NCBI GenBank assembly: GCA_019232735.1
Contig: JAFANL010000102.1
Span: forward strand, 1-30,158
Reading direction: 5' to 3'
Length of the DNA stretch: 30,158 bases
Source of the DNA: Aquitalea sp.
Lineage (GTDB): Bacteria; Pseudomonadota; Gammaproteobacteria; Burkholderiales; Chromobacteriaceae
In this document: positions 16,510 through 23,873 of the stretch, piece by piece
How positions within the stretch are numbered: the stretch's first letter is position 1
Layout of the letters: every line of letters starts with the position of its first letter
The notes under the pieces: model-generated
What the model saw: the letters and a program-made list of their open reading frames with translations, nothing else
Databases searched by the model: none
Told to the model about the DNA's origin: nothing
Program-made: the position numbers and the translations under genes

Positions 16510-17331
16510 TCAGCGACTTGCTTTCTGCCCCAGCGTAACACGATCCAGTCCGGCCAGATCCGGCAAGGTCGCCACTTCTTGCAGACCTGCGGCAAGCAGC
16601 AATTGGCGCACCGCTGCGCCTTGATCATAACCGTGTTCCAACATCAACCAGCCCCCCGGCTTGAGCCGACTCGGTGCGCCCGCGCTAATCTCGCGCAGGC
16701 AGGCCAGGCCATCCTCTTCATCCGTCAGTGCCATGCGCGGCTCGAAGCGCACATCACCTTCAGCCAGATGATGGTCGTCTTTTTCGATATACGGCGGATT
16801 GGAAACAATCAGGTCAAATCCACTCAATTCACCCAGTGGCTGATACCAGCTGCCATGATGAAAATGGATGGTGGCTGCCAAGCGACTGGCATTGTCTTGC
16901 GCCACCGCCAGGGCATCGGCCGACAGGTCTACCGCATGCACCTCCCACTCCGCTGCCTCCAGCGCCAGTGTCACAGCGATGGCACCACTGCCACTGCCCA
17001 GGTCGACCACCCTGGCGGCATCGCGTGACAGGCGGAGTAAGGCCGCTTCAACCAGGTGTTCGGTTTCAGGGCGCGGAATCAACACCGCAGGACTGACCCG
17101 GAAGCTGCGACCAAAAAATTCGCGCGCCCCCAACAGATAGGCCATGGGCTCGCCGGCAAGCCGGCGCGATGCCAGCTGTTCGAACAAGGCGGCTTCCGCC
17201 TCTGTCAGTTGCAGATCAGGATCGGCAATCAGCCGGGCATGAGTCAAGCCAGGACGCACATGCATCAGCAGCATGCGCGCTTCCAGCCTTGGTAAGGGGT
17301 GGCGCCGTAGCGCCTGTTCCAATGTCAGCAT
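16510..17331 (-). CDS. prmC: Peptide chain release factor N5-glutamine methyltransferase
   Basis: Methylates the glutamine of the GGQ motif of release factors RF1 and RF2 using S-adenosylmethionine. 273 residues from ATG 17331. An N-terminal helical substrate-binding domain is followed by the Rossmann methyltransferase domain with VVDLGSGSGAIAV (SAM site) and the signature NPPY (in LIVSNPPYIEKDDHHL), which holds the target glutamine. A GTG at 17337 would give two more residues and a GTGA overlap with the mgtE stop; neither start has a clear Shine-Dalgarno sequence. Either way it is directly coupled to mgtE. Confidence 0.93.
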   Translation of the reverse strand: MLTLEQALRRHPLPRLEARMLLMHVRPGLTHARLIADPDLQLTEAEAALFEQLASRRLAGEPMAYLLGAREFFGRSFRVSPAVLIPRPETEHLVEAALLRLSRDAARVVDLGSGSGAIAVTLALEAAEWEVHAVDLSADALAVAQDNASRLAATIHFHHGSWYQPLGELSGFDLIVSNPPYIEKDDHHLAEGDVRFEPRMALTDEEDGLACLREISAGAPSRLKPGGWLMLEHGYDQGAAVRQLLLAAGLQEVATLPDLAGLDRVTLGQKASR

Positions 17332-17333
17332 AT

Positions 17334-18725
17334 TCACAGCAGAAAAATGGTGGCCAGGCCAAGAAAGATGAAAAATCCGCCAGAATCGGTACAGGCAGTA
17401 ATCAGTACGCTGGAGCCGAGGGCCGGATCACGGCCCCGCCTTTGCATCAGGGACGGAATCAGCACACCCATGCTGGCAGCCAGCATCAGATTGAGTGTCA
17501 TCGCAGCCAGCATGACCAACCCCAGCGACAGGCGGCCATACAAGGCCCAGGCGATCAGGCCGATGGCGCTGCCCCAGATCAACCCGTTGATGATGCTGAC
17601 CCCCAGCTCCTTGCGCCACAGACGCCAGGCTTGCCCCGGCTGCATGTGTCCCATGGCCAGGGCGCGTACAATCATGGTGATGGTCTGGTTGCCGGCGTTA
17701 CCGCCAATGCCGGCCACAATGGGCATCAGGGCAGCCAGTGCCACCAGCTGGCTGATGGATTGTTCAAAACTGCCGATGACGCGCGAGGCAACGAAGGCGG
17801 TGCCCAGGTTGATGGCCAGCCAGGCCCAACGGTTTTTTACCGAGGCCATCACCGGAGCGAACAGGTCTTCCTCTTCCTTCAGACCGGCCAGATTCAGCAC
17901 TTCGCTATCCGATTCCTCCCGCATGACATCAACCATCTCATCCACCGTCAGACGGCCGATCAGTCTGCCACGCTCGTCCACCACCGGTGCCGATACCAGA
18001 TCGTAACGCTCGAATGCCAGCGCGGCATCGTGCGCATCATCATCCGGTAAAAAAGAGACCACCTCGGTGGCCATGACTTCCGCCACCATGGCATCCGAAT
18101 CTGCCACCAGCAGGCTACGCAGTGGCAATACGCCGCACAATGTTTCATTGGCATCCAGCACGAAAATCTTGTCGGTCTGATGCGGTAAGGCGTCAAAACG
18201 GCGCAGATAGCGCAGCACCACTTCGCAACTGACATCTGCACGGATCTTGACCAGGGCTGCGTCCATCAAGGCTCCGATACTATCTTCCGGATAGGACAGT
18301 GCGGACAGCAACTGGCTGCGCGCATGCTCCTCAAGCTGCCCCATCACCTCGTACACCACCTGACGCGGCAAATCGGCAGCCAGCTCGGCCAGACCGTCCG
18401 CATGCAACTGGCGGACTGCCGTGAGCAGTGCCTCGGCAGGCATGGCGTCGATCAGCGTGCCACGTACCGCAGAGGAAACCTCCAGCAGGATAGGGCCATT
18501 CTGCTGTGGCGTGACATGTGCCCATAGCAGCAGGCGCCCGGCCAGCGGTAGCGCTTCCAGAATAGTGGCGATGTCCGCTGGATGCAGGGCTTGCAAACGT
18601 TGCTGCAGGATTTGCAGGGCAGCGCCATCCGGAGACGACTGCTCGAGCAATGCAATCAGCCTTTGCAGCTCGGCAAGGCTTTCACTCAAGCGCTCAGCAG
18701 TCTGTTTTTTTTCGACAACCGTCAA
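17334..18725 (-). CDS. mgtE: Magnesium transporter MgtE
   Basis: An inner-membrane Mg2+ channel gated by cytoplasmic Mg2+. 463 residues. It has an N-terminal superhelical domain (about 30-135), a pair of CBS domains (about 140-260, for example SAPVVDERGRLIGRLTVDEMVDVM), a plug helix, then five membrane helices with the family hallmark PIVAGIGGNAGNQ and a late TACTDSGGFFIFLGLA. The start is probably TTG at 18725: AAGGAG (18737-18732) lies six bases before it, whereas the TTG at 18731 touches the Shine-Dalgarno and no ATG is available nearby. First gene of mgtE-prmC. Confidence 0.93.
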   Translation of the reverse strand: MTVVEKKQTAERLSESLAELQRLIALLEQSSPDGAALQILQQRLQALHPADIATILEALPLAGRLLLWAHVTPQQNGPILLEVSSAVRGTLIDAMPAEALLTAVRQLHADGLAELAADLPRQVVYEVMGQLEEHARSQLLSALSYPEDSIGALMDAALVKIRADVSCEVVLRYLRRFDALPHQTDKIFVLDANETLCGVLPLRSLLVADSDAMVAEVMATEVVSFLPDDDAHDAALAFERYDLVSAPVVDERGRLIGRLTVDEMVDVMREESDSEVLNLAGLKEEEDLFAPVMASVKNRWAWLAINLGTAFVASRVIGSFEQSISQLVALAALMPIVAGIGGNAGNQTITMIVRALAMGHMQPGQAWRLWRKELGVSIINGLIWGSAIGLIAWALYGRLSLGLVMLAAMTLNLMLAASMGVLIPSLMQRRGRDPALGSSVLITACTDSGGFFIFLGLATIFLL

Positions 18726-18731
18726 ACACAA

Positions 18732-18776
18732 CTCCTTCCGCCAGAACGACGGAAGCTGTACAGCACGGTCGGAAGG
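18732..18776 (-). promoter_or_regulatory. Leader of mgtE with two competing stems over the ribosome binding site
   Basis: The transcript segment CGGAAGG, which contains most of the Shine-Dalgarno AAGGAG, can pair with CTTCCG at 18755-18750 (9-nt loop) or with CCTTCCG at 18776-18770. The two pairings exclude each other. Nothing else is recognised in 18777-18939. Confidence 0.4.
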
Positions 18777-18939
18777 CGGGTTTCAACTACGGCGGGCGAG
18801 ACAGCCAGCAACAATGGGATAAACAGATAAGTCCATGTGCAATACCGTGCCGGGCAGGCAGGGCAAAACGAGGGGAACAGCGGGGAAATATAGCATGACC
18901 GCCCCCTCGCCCTCCAGCAAGGGGACGTGATGGCAAGCG

Positions 18940-19623
18940 TCAGGGCAAATCGGCATAGCCCATGCGACGCTGGATGATGCGGGTCTTTTTCATTAGTCCG
19001 GGAGCCGAACGGTGTTCATCGTAATAGCGTGGATTGGGCACCATGGCCGCCAGCTTGGCTGCCTGGCCAGCGGACAGTCGCGCTGCACTGGTGTGGAAGT
19101 AATAGCGGGCGGCCGATTCGGCACCAAACACGCCATTGCCCCATTCGATCACATTGAGATAAATCTCGAAGATACGACGCTTGTCCAGCACCTTCTCCAG
19201 CATGACGGTGATGGCCGCCTCCTCCAGCTTGCGCCAGGGTGTTTTCTTGCTGGACAGGAACAGGTTCTTGGCCAGTTGCTGGCTGATGGTGGAGCCACCG
19301 GCCACGATATGCCCTTGCTTGAGATTCTTCTCGAAAGCCGCTTCGATGCCGTCCCAGTCGAAACCTTCGTGATCGGCAAATTTGGCGTCCTCAGCCGCAA
19401 TCAGCGCCCGCTTCAGATTGGGCGATATCTGGCTGTAAGGCACCCATTTCTGCCGCAGCTCGGCTTCGGGATCGTCTTCCTGCAGCTTGGCCAGCTGTTC
19501 GTTCATGAAGGCACTGGCCGCAGGATTATGCGAGCGCCAGTAAACGATGTGACCAAAAATCCACAGGTTGTACAACACAATGGCGGCCACCAGGACCGCC
19601 ATGATTTTCAGGAAAAGGCGCAT
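18940..19623 (-). CDS. mtgA: Monofunctional biosynthetic peptidoglycan glycosyltransferase
   Basis: Polymerises lipid II into glycan strands at the periplasmic face of the inner membrane. 227 residues from ATG 19623. One N-terminal membrane anchor (about residues 5-25, LKIMAVLVAAIVLYNLWIFG) precedes a GT51 domain with the catalytic-glutamate motif AAEDAKFADHEGFD and further motifs GGSTISQQLAKNLFL, KRRIFEIYLNVIEWG and AARYYF. No transpeptidase domain follows, so it is the monofunctional type. It begins 4 bp after the aroE stop, in an aroE-mtgA operon. Confidence 0.95.
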   Translation of the reverse strand: MRLFLKIMAVLVAAIVLYNLWIFGHIVYWRSHNPAASAFMNEQLAKLQEDDPEAELRQKWVPYSQISPNLKRALIAAEDAKFADHEGFDWDGIEAAFEKNLKQGHIVAGGSTISQQLAKNLFLSSKKTPWRKLEEAAITVMLEKVLDKRRIFEIYLNVIEWGNGVFGAESAARYYFHTSAARLSAGQAAKLAAMVPNPRYYDEHRSAPGLMKKTRIIQRRMGYADLP

Positions 19624-19627
19624 CAAA

Positions 19628-20449
19628 TCAGGCCAGCACTTCTCGCAGCATATTGGTGACCTTGCGGGTATCCGGCTGCACGCCACGCCAGATGTGGAAG
19701 GATTCGGCAGCCTGTTCCACCAGCATGCCCAGACCATCCGCCAGCATGCCGGCGTTTTCGCTTTGTGCACGCTTGAGGAAAGGCGTCAGACCCTTGCTGT
19801 ACACCATGTCGTACGCCAGGGTACGCGCGGTGAAGATATTGGCCGGCAACGGCGGAATTTCATTGTGCAGGCTGGTGGAGGTGCCATTGATGATGATATC
19901 GAAGACCTTGCCCTCCAGTGCCTCGTAGCCGCTGGCCACCACTTCGCCCCACGGAGCGAAATGATGCGCAATGGCTTCGGCCTTGATCAGGGTACGGTTG
20001 GCAATGGTCACCTTGGCCGGTTTCTGTTCCAGGATAGGCTCCAGCACGCCGCGCACGGCACCACCGGCGCCAAGGATCAGGATGCTCTTCCCTTCCATCG
20101 GGAAGTCGAGATTTTCCACGATATCACGCACCAGACCGATGCCATCGGTGTTGTCGCCATACACCTTGCCATCACGGAAAGTCAGGGTATTGACCGCTTC
20201 GGCAGCACGGGCACGTTCGGTCACTTCGGTGGCAAAGCGGAAAGCATCGCCCTTGAACGGCAGGGTGACATTCATGCCCAGCCCGCCCTCTTGCACAAAC
20301 TGGCTGGCCACTTCATTGAACTTGCCCAGTTCGGCAAACAGCTTTTCGTACTGGATTGCCTCGCCGGTGGCGCGGGAAAATTCGCTGTGGATAAACGGCG
20401 ACTGGCTATGGGAAACGGGGTTACCGATAACGGCGTAACGGTTGATCAT
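19628..20449 (-). CDS. aroE: Shikimate dehydrogenase (NADP+)
   Basis: Reduces 3-dehydroshikimate to shikimate in chorismate synthesis. 273 residues from ATG 20449 (MINRYAVIGNPVSHSQSP). Shows the shikimate-binding SHSQSP, the catalytic lysine Lys66 in NVTLPFK, DNTDGIG, the glycine-rich GAGGAVRG of the cofactor site followed by ANRT (an NADP-type basic motif), and NGTSTS. The open frame reaches 30 codons further upstream without family similarity. mtgA follows in the same operon. The 125 bp between this gene and the rhodanese gene hold no further gene. Confidence 0.96.
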   Translation of the reverse strand: MINRYAVIGNPVSHSQSPFIHSEFSRATGEAIQYEKLFAELGKFNEVASQFVQEGGLGMNVTLPFKGDAFRFATEVTERARAAEAVNTLTFRDGKVYGDNTDGIGLVRDIVENLDFPMEGKSILILGAGGAVRGVLEPILEQKPAKVTIANRTLIKAEAIAHHFAPWGEVVASGYEALEGKVFDIIINGTSTSLHNEIPPLPANIFTARTLAYDMVYSKGLTPFLKRAQSENAGMLADGLGMLVEQAAESFHIWRGVQPDTRKVTNMLREVLA

Positions 20450-20574
20450 GATCAGCTTTCTTGGATTCCTGTGGTGCTTCCGCATCATGCGGTTCATCTG
20501 CTGAGATAGCACTTTGCCGTGTAACGCTTCAAACATCAACCGGTCAATACCTCTGTCCCAACAGCTAAATCGCT

Positions 20575-21027
20575 TCAGCCCTGCACCCAGGGCAGGCCAT
20601 GGGCTTTCCAGCCGGTGACATTGCCACGATGTTCCTGGGCATCCTTGTCGCCCTCGAAACCTTCCAGGACGTTATATACCCGGGTGTATCCGGCCGCGGC
20701 TGCCTGCATGGCAGCTTCATGCGAGCGCACACCGCTGCGGCACATCAGCAGCAATACTGCCTGCGGATCCACCGCGCCCTGCAACTGGGCAATGAACTGC
20801 GGGTTCGGCTGCATGCCGGGAAAAGTCTTCAGTTCGATACGCAAGGCACCCGGCACCACGCCGACAAACTGCCATTCGGCTGCGCTTCGCACATCCACCA
20901 GCACCGTACCGCTCAGGTGCTGCGCCAGGTAATAAGCCTCGGGCGGGGTAAGCGCCCCCTGATAGCCCAATTGCTGACTGGCCGCACGCTCGGCGGCAGT
21001 TTGCAAGATACTGTTGCTCTGATCCAT
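20575..21027 (-). CDS. Rhodanese-domain sulfurtransferase-like protein
   Basis: A single rhodanese domain of 150 residues, cytoplasmic, without signal peptide or membrane segment. The active-site loop CRSGVRS starts with the catalytic Cys96, preceded by the typical LLLM strand. VDVRSAAEW carries the usual structural aspartate and arginine, and the end GWKAHGLPW is common in this group. It would carry a persulfide sulfur, but the physiological acceptor is unknown. AAAGG precedes the ATG. It is divergent from glnA; its start lies 68 bp from the first NtrC-type site, so cross-regulation is possible but unproven. Confidence 0.9.
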   Translation of the reverse strand: MDQSNSILQTAAERAASQQLGYQGALTPPEAYYLAQHLSGTVLVDVRSAAEWQFVGVVPGALRIELKTFPGMQPNPQFIAQLQGAVDPQAVLLLMCRSGVRSHEAAMQAAAAGYTRVYNVLEGFEGDKDAQEHRGNVTGWKAHGLPWVQG

Positions 21028-21094
21028 TGCCTTTCCTTTCTTTGTAATAAGACAGTGCCACGATCATCCCCTGCAGGCAGGACAGGCACAGCAA

Positions 21095-21111
21095 TGATCC
21101 ACAATGGTGCA
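21095..21111 (+). promoter_or_regulatory. NtrC-type binding site 1 upstream of glnA
   Basis: TGATCCA-CAA-TGGTGCA against the consensus TGCACCA-N3-TGGTGCA. The right half is perfect. Centred about 128 bp before the predicted sigma-54 transcription start. Confidence 0.75.
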
Positions 21112-21125
21112 CGCATATGCAGCGA

Positions 21126-21142
21126 AGCACCATTATGGACCA
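21126..21142 (+). promoter_or_regulatory. NtrC-type binding site 2 upstream of glnA
   Basis: AGCACCA-TTA-TGGACCA against TGCACCA-N3-TGGTGCA. Its centre lies 31 bp (three helical turns) from site 1, nearly the spacing of the two strong NtrC sites of the E. coli glnA enhancer. Confidence 0.72.
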
Positions 21143-21204
21143 TGCACAATAACTAGCTTGCCTGAACACCCTGTGACACAATGATTACATTAGTGTTCAT
21201 GGCC

Positions 21205-21220
21205 TGGCACGCTTCATGCT
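21205..21220 (+). promoter_or_regulatory. Sigma-54 promoter of glnA
   Basis: TGGCACG-CTTC-ATGCT, with the invariant GG (21206-21207) and GC (21218-21219) ten bases apart. The -24 box is perfect and the -12 box has one mismatch. Predicted start is near 21231. The leader then contains a 14-bp palindrome, AAGCAATATTGCTT (21247-21260). Confidence 0.85.
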
Positions 21221-21290
21221 TCCCTGTGAGGCGTACCATCTTTATCAAGCAATATTGCTTTCGATGCACGTTGCCTTTAGGAGAACATTC

Positions 21291-22709
21291 ATGGCGGTTG
21301 CAGACGTAGTCAAGCTGATTCAAGAAAACGACGTCAAGTTCGTAGACCTGCGCTTTACCGATACCCGTGGTAAAGAACAGCACGTTACCATCCCGGCACA
21401 CGTTCTGCTGGAAGATGCCGATGAATGGTTCGAACGCGGCCACGCTTTTGATGGCTCCTCGATCGCCGGCTGGAAAGGCATTCAAGCCTCCGACATGCTG
21501 CTGATGGCCGACCCGGCCACCGCCAAGATTGACCCCTTCTTTGACGAAGCCACCGTATTCATGTCTTGTGACGTGATCGACCCGGCCGACGGCAAGGGCT
21601 ATGACCGCGATCCGCGCTCCATCGCCAAGCGCGCTGAAGCTTACCTGAAGGCCTCCGGCCTGGGTGACACCGCCTACTTCGGTCCGGAACCGGAATTCTT
21701 CGTCTTCGACAGCATCACCTGGGGCACCGACATGTCCGGCTGCTTCGTGAAGATCAAGTCCGAAGAAGCTGCCTGGGCCTCCGCTGAAGAATTCGAAGGT
21801 GGCAACACCGGTCACCGTCCGGGCGTGAAGGGTGGCTATTTCCCGGTTCCGCCGGTTGACTCCGCACAAGACCTGCGCTCCGCCATGGTTCTGCTGCTGG
21901 AAGAACTGGGTGTGCCGGTTGAAGTACACCACCACGAAGTGGCCACTGCTGGCCAGATGGAAATCGGTACCAAGTTCAGCACCCTGACCCAGCGTGCCGA
22001 CTGGACCCAGATCCTGAAGTACGTGGTACAGAACGTGGCACACAGCTACGGCAAGACTGCCACCTTCATGCCCAAGCCCATCGTTGGTGACAACGGTTCC
22101 GGCATGCACGTTCACCAGTCCATCTGGAAAGACGGCAAAAACCTGTTTGCCGGTGACGGCTATGCTGGCCTGTCCGATACCGCCCTGTACTACATCGGCG
22201 GCATCATCAAGCATGCCAAGGCACTGAACGCCATCACCAACCCGGGTACCAACTCCTACAAGCGTCTGGTTCCGCACTACGAAGCTCCGGTAAAACTGGC
22301 TTATTCCGCCAAAAACCGTTCCGCTTCCATCCGCATCCCGCACGTTGCCAATCCGAAGGGCCGTCGTATCGAAGCCCGTTTCCCGGATCCGCTGGCCAAC
22401 CCGTACCTGTGCTTCTCCGCACTGCTGATGGCCGGTCTGGATGGTATCCAGAACAAGATCCACCCGGGCGATGCTGCTGACAAGAACCTGTACGATCTGC
22501 CGCCGGAAGAAGACAAGCTGATCCCGACCGTGTGCGCCAGCCTGGACGAAGCCCTGACTGCCCTGGATGCAGACCGCGACTTCCTGACCCGTGGCGGTGT
22601 GTTCTCCAACGAGTGGATCGATTCCTACATCGAACTGAAGATGCAGGAAGTGAACCTGACCCGCATGACTACCCACCCGGTAGAATTTGCGATGTACTAC
22701 TCGCTGTAA
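21291..22709 (+). CDS. glnA: Glutamine synthetase, type I
   Basis: Forms glutamine from glutamate and ammonia with ATP; dodecameric cytoplasmic enzyme central to nitrogen assimilation. 472 residues from ATG 21291, preceded by AGGAG. Contains FDGSSIAGW, the metal and glutamate site GPEPEFFVFD, VHHHEVATAGQMEIG, the ATP-region KPIVGDNGSGMHVHQS and NRSASIRIP. The adenylylation tyrosine is Tyr401 in NLYDLPPEE, so this is the type I-beta enzyme controlled by GlnE. Transcription appears to be sigma-54/NtrC dependent. A terminator follows, so it is not simply co-transcribed with ntrBC. Confidence 0.98.
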   Translation: MAVADVVKLIQENDVKFVDLRFTDTRGKEQHVTIPAHVLLEDADEWFERGHAFDGSSIAGWKGIQASDMLLMADPATAKIDPFFDEATVFMSCDVIDPADGKGYDRDPRSIAKRAEAYLKASGLGDTAYFGPEPEFFVFDSITWGTDMSGCFVKIKSEEAAWASAEEFEGGNTGHRPGVKGGYFPVPPVDSAQDLRSAMVLLLEELGVPVEVHHHEVATAGQMEIGTKFSTLTQRADWTQILKYVVQNVAHSYGKTATFMPKPIVGDNGSGMHVHQSIWKDGKNLFAGDGYAGLSDTALYYIGGIIKHAKALNAITNPGTNSYKRLVPHYEAPVKLAYSAKNRSASIRIPHVANPKGRRIEARFPDPLANPYLCFSALLMAGLDGIQNKIHPGDAADKNLYDLPPEEDKLIPTVCASLDEALTALDADRDFLTRGGVFSNEWIDSYIELKMQEVNLTRMTTHPVEFAMYYSL

Positions 22710-22747
22710 TCCGGCCAGGACGTCCGCCGACGTCTGACTGGAAACAG

Positions 22748-22781
22748 AAAACCCGCATGGCTCATGCCCATGCGGGTTTTT
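22748..22781 (+). terminator. Intrinsic terminator after glnA
   Basis: AAACCCGCATG and CATGCGGGTTT arms around a 9-nt loop with a T-run, starting 38 bp after the glnA stop. Confidence 0.9.
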
Positions 22782-22793
22782 CATTCCTGAAGT

Positions 22794-22847
22794 GCCAGGC
22801 AGGTCGGACCGGGCTGAATTGCCTGCCTGGCCACACCGTCTTACACT
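22794..22847 (+). promoter_or_regulatory. Candidate promoter and operator-like inverted repeat of the DUF4197 gene
   Basis: A perfect 10-bp inverted repeat GCCAGGCAGG (22794-22803) / CCTGCCTGGC (22822-22831) with an 18-bp spacer. Its right arm overlaps a -35-like TTGCCT (22819-22824), which is 17 bp from a -10-like TACACT (22842-22847). Confidence 0.5.
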
Positions 22848-22892
22848 CTGCCCGGTGGCAGACACATGGCCGACACCACTGGGAGACCGAGA

Positions 22893-23585
22893 ATGAACTG
22901 GCAGACAAACCGCATCGTGGCCATGGCCACCTTCTGTATTTCCATCAGCTGCAGCGCTGCCGGACTGGACAGCCTGAGCCTGCAGGATGCCAACGCCAGC
23001 GTACGCCAGGCCCTGGGTAAGGGGGCCGACTATGCGGTGAGCAATCTGGGACAGCCCAACGGCTTCCTGGGCAATCCCAAGGTCAGGATTCCACTGCCAG
23101 CCTCATTGCAAAAGGTGGAAAAAGGCCTGCAAATGCTGGGCATGGGCCAACAAGCCGAACAATTGACCGAAACCATGAACCATGCCGCCGAACAGGCGGT
23201 GGCCAGTGCCAGGCCCGTGCTGACGGATGCCATTCGCAAAATGACGCTCAAGGACGCCAAGGACATTCTCAGTGGCGGCGATGACAGCGTGACACAGTAT
23301 TTTCGCCGGACCACCTCGGACAGCCTGAATGCGCGCTTCCTGCCTATCGTCAAGACCGCGACACAGAAGGTGAAACTGGGTGAGCAATATAACCGGATTG
23401 CCGGTTCGGCGGCCCGCCTGGGCTTGATCGACCAGAACGATGCCGATCTTGACAGCTATGTCAGCCACAAGGCGATGGATGGTCTGTTTACCATGATTGC
23501 CGAGCAGGAAAAAGCGCTGCGCGATCATCCGCTGCAGGCCGGTAACGCACTGCTGAGCAAGGTGTTTGGCATGCTGGCACAGTAA
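22893..23585 (+). CDS. DUF4197 family exported protein
   Basis: 230 residues from ATG 22893, with GGGAG seven bases upstream. An N-terminal signal peptide (about 24 residues, ending in SCSAAG) precedes a mainly helical mature protein. The segment LSLQDANASVRQALGKGADYAVSNLGQPNGFLGNPKVRIPLP is the recognisable DUF4197 opening, and later parts include KDAKDILSGGDDSVTQYFRRTTSDSL. The cysteine in the signal region is not in a good lipobox. Function is unknown; it is probably periplasmic. It lies between glnA and ntrBC but has its own candidate promoter. The TAA stop is shared with the end of repeat copy 2. Confidence 0.87.
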   Translation: MNWQTNRIVAMATFCISISCSAAGLDSLSLQDANASVRQALGKGADYAVSNLGQPNGFLGNPKVRIPLPASLQKVEKGLQMLGMGQQAEQLTETMNHAAEQAVASARPVLTDAIRKMTLKDAKDILSGGDDSVTQYFRRTTSDSLNARFLPIVKTATQKVKLGEQYNRIAGSAARLGLIDQNDADLDSYVSHKAMDGLFTMIAEQEKALRDHPLQAGNALLSKVFGMLAQ

Positions 23586-23728
23586 GAAGCTGTTCATAGT
23601 CTGCTGCGCTTCGGCGATACTGCGTTAAAAACGCCCTCGGAATGCTCATTTACTCTATGTAAACTCCGCTTCCTCAGCCGTTTTCGCCTTGTCTCGCTCT
23701 AGCTCGCGAGACTTTGAACAGGCTCTAA
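23583..23728 (+). repeat. Dispersed MITE-like repeat, copy 2, with terminal inverted repeats
   Basis: About 145 bp. The left end TAAGAAGCTGTTCATAGTCT matches the reverse complement of the right end, TTAGAGCCTGTTCAAAGTCT, at 15 of 20 positions. The interior shares long identity with copy 1 at 16094-16250. There is no coding capacity. The ends suggest a non-autonomous transposable element; no matching transposase is in the window. A hairpin GGGCTGAT-GGCG-ATCAGCCC (23743-23762) lies just after it. Confidence 0.83.
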
Positions 23729-23873
23729 GGCTACCCTAGGTCGGGCTGATGGCGATCAGCCCGTTCAGCGTGAGAATGTCCACGACAAAACGACAGGCGG
23801 CCATGACGCAGGCCGGGCTTTTGCTTATCATGAACCTACCATCCTTCTGTTTTTCCAGCTGATGCACACCACC

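Noticed and set aside
16286..16624. Small frame containing CANCH, a haem-c-like CxxCH motif
   Set aside because: The frame runs into prmC on the other strand, lacks a ribosome binding site and signal peptide, and overlaps the nested inverted repeat; the motif is probably chance.
18706..18713. Run of eight T (A8 in the coding strand) near the start of mgtE as a phase-variation tract
   Set aside because: Short, inside a core transporter gene, encoding Glu-Lys-Lys; no reason to expect on/off switching, and a single sequence cannot show variation.
21153..22865. Open frame of 570 codons opposite glnA
   Set aside because: Antisense shadow of glnA, spanning its promoter and terminator as well.
23742..23763. 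Hairpin CGGGCTGAT-GGCG-ATCAGCCCG as an intrinsic terminator
   Set aside because: The stem is good, but no T-run follows on either strand, so it is mentioned only with the adjacent repeat.
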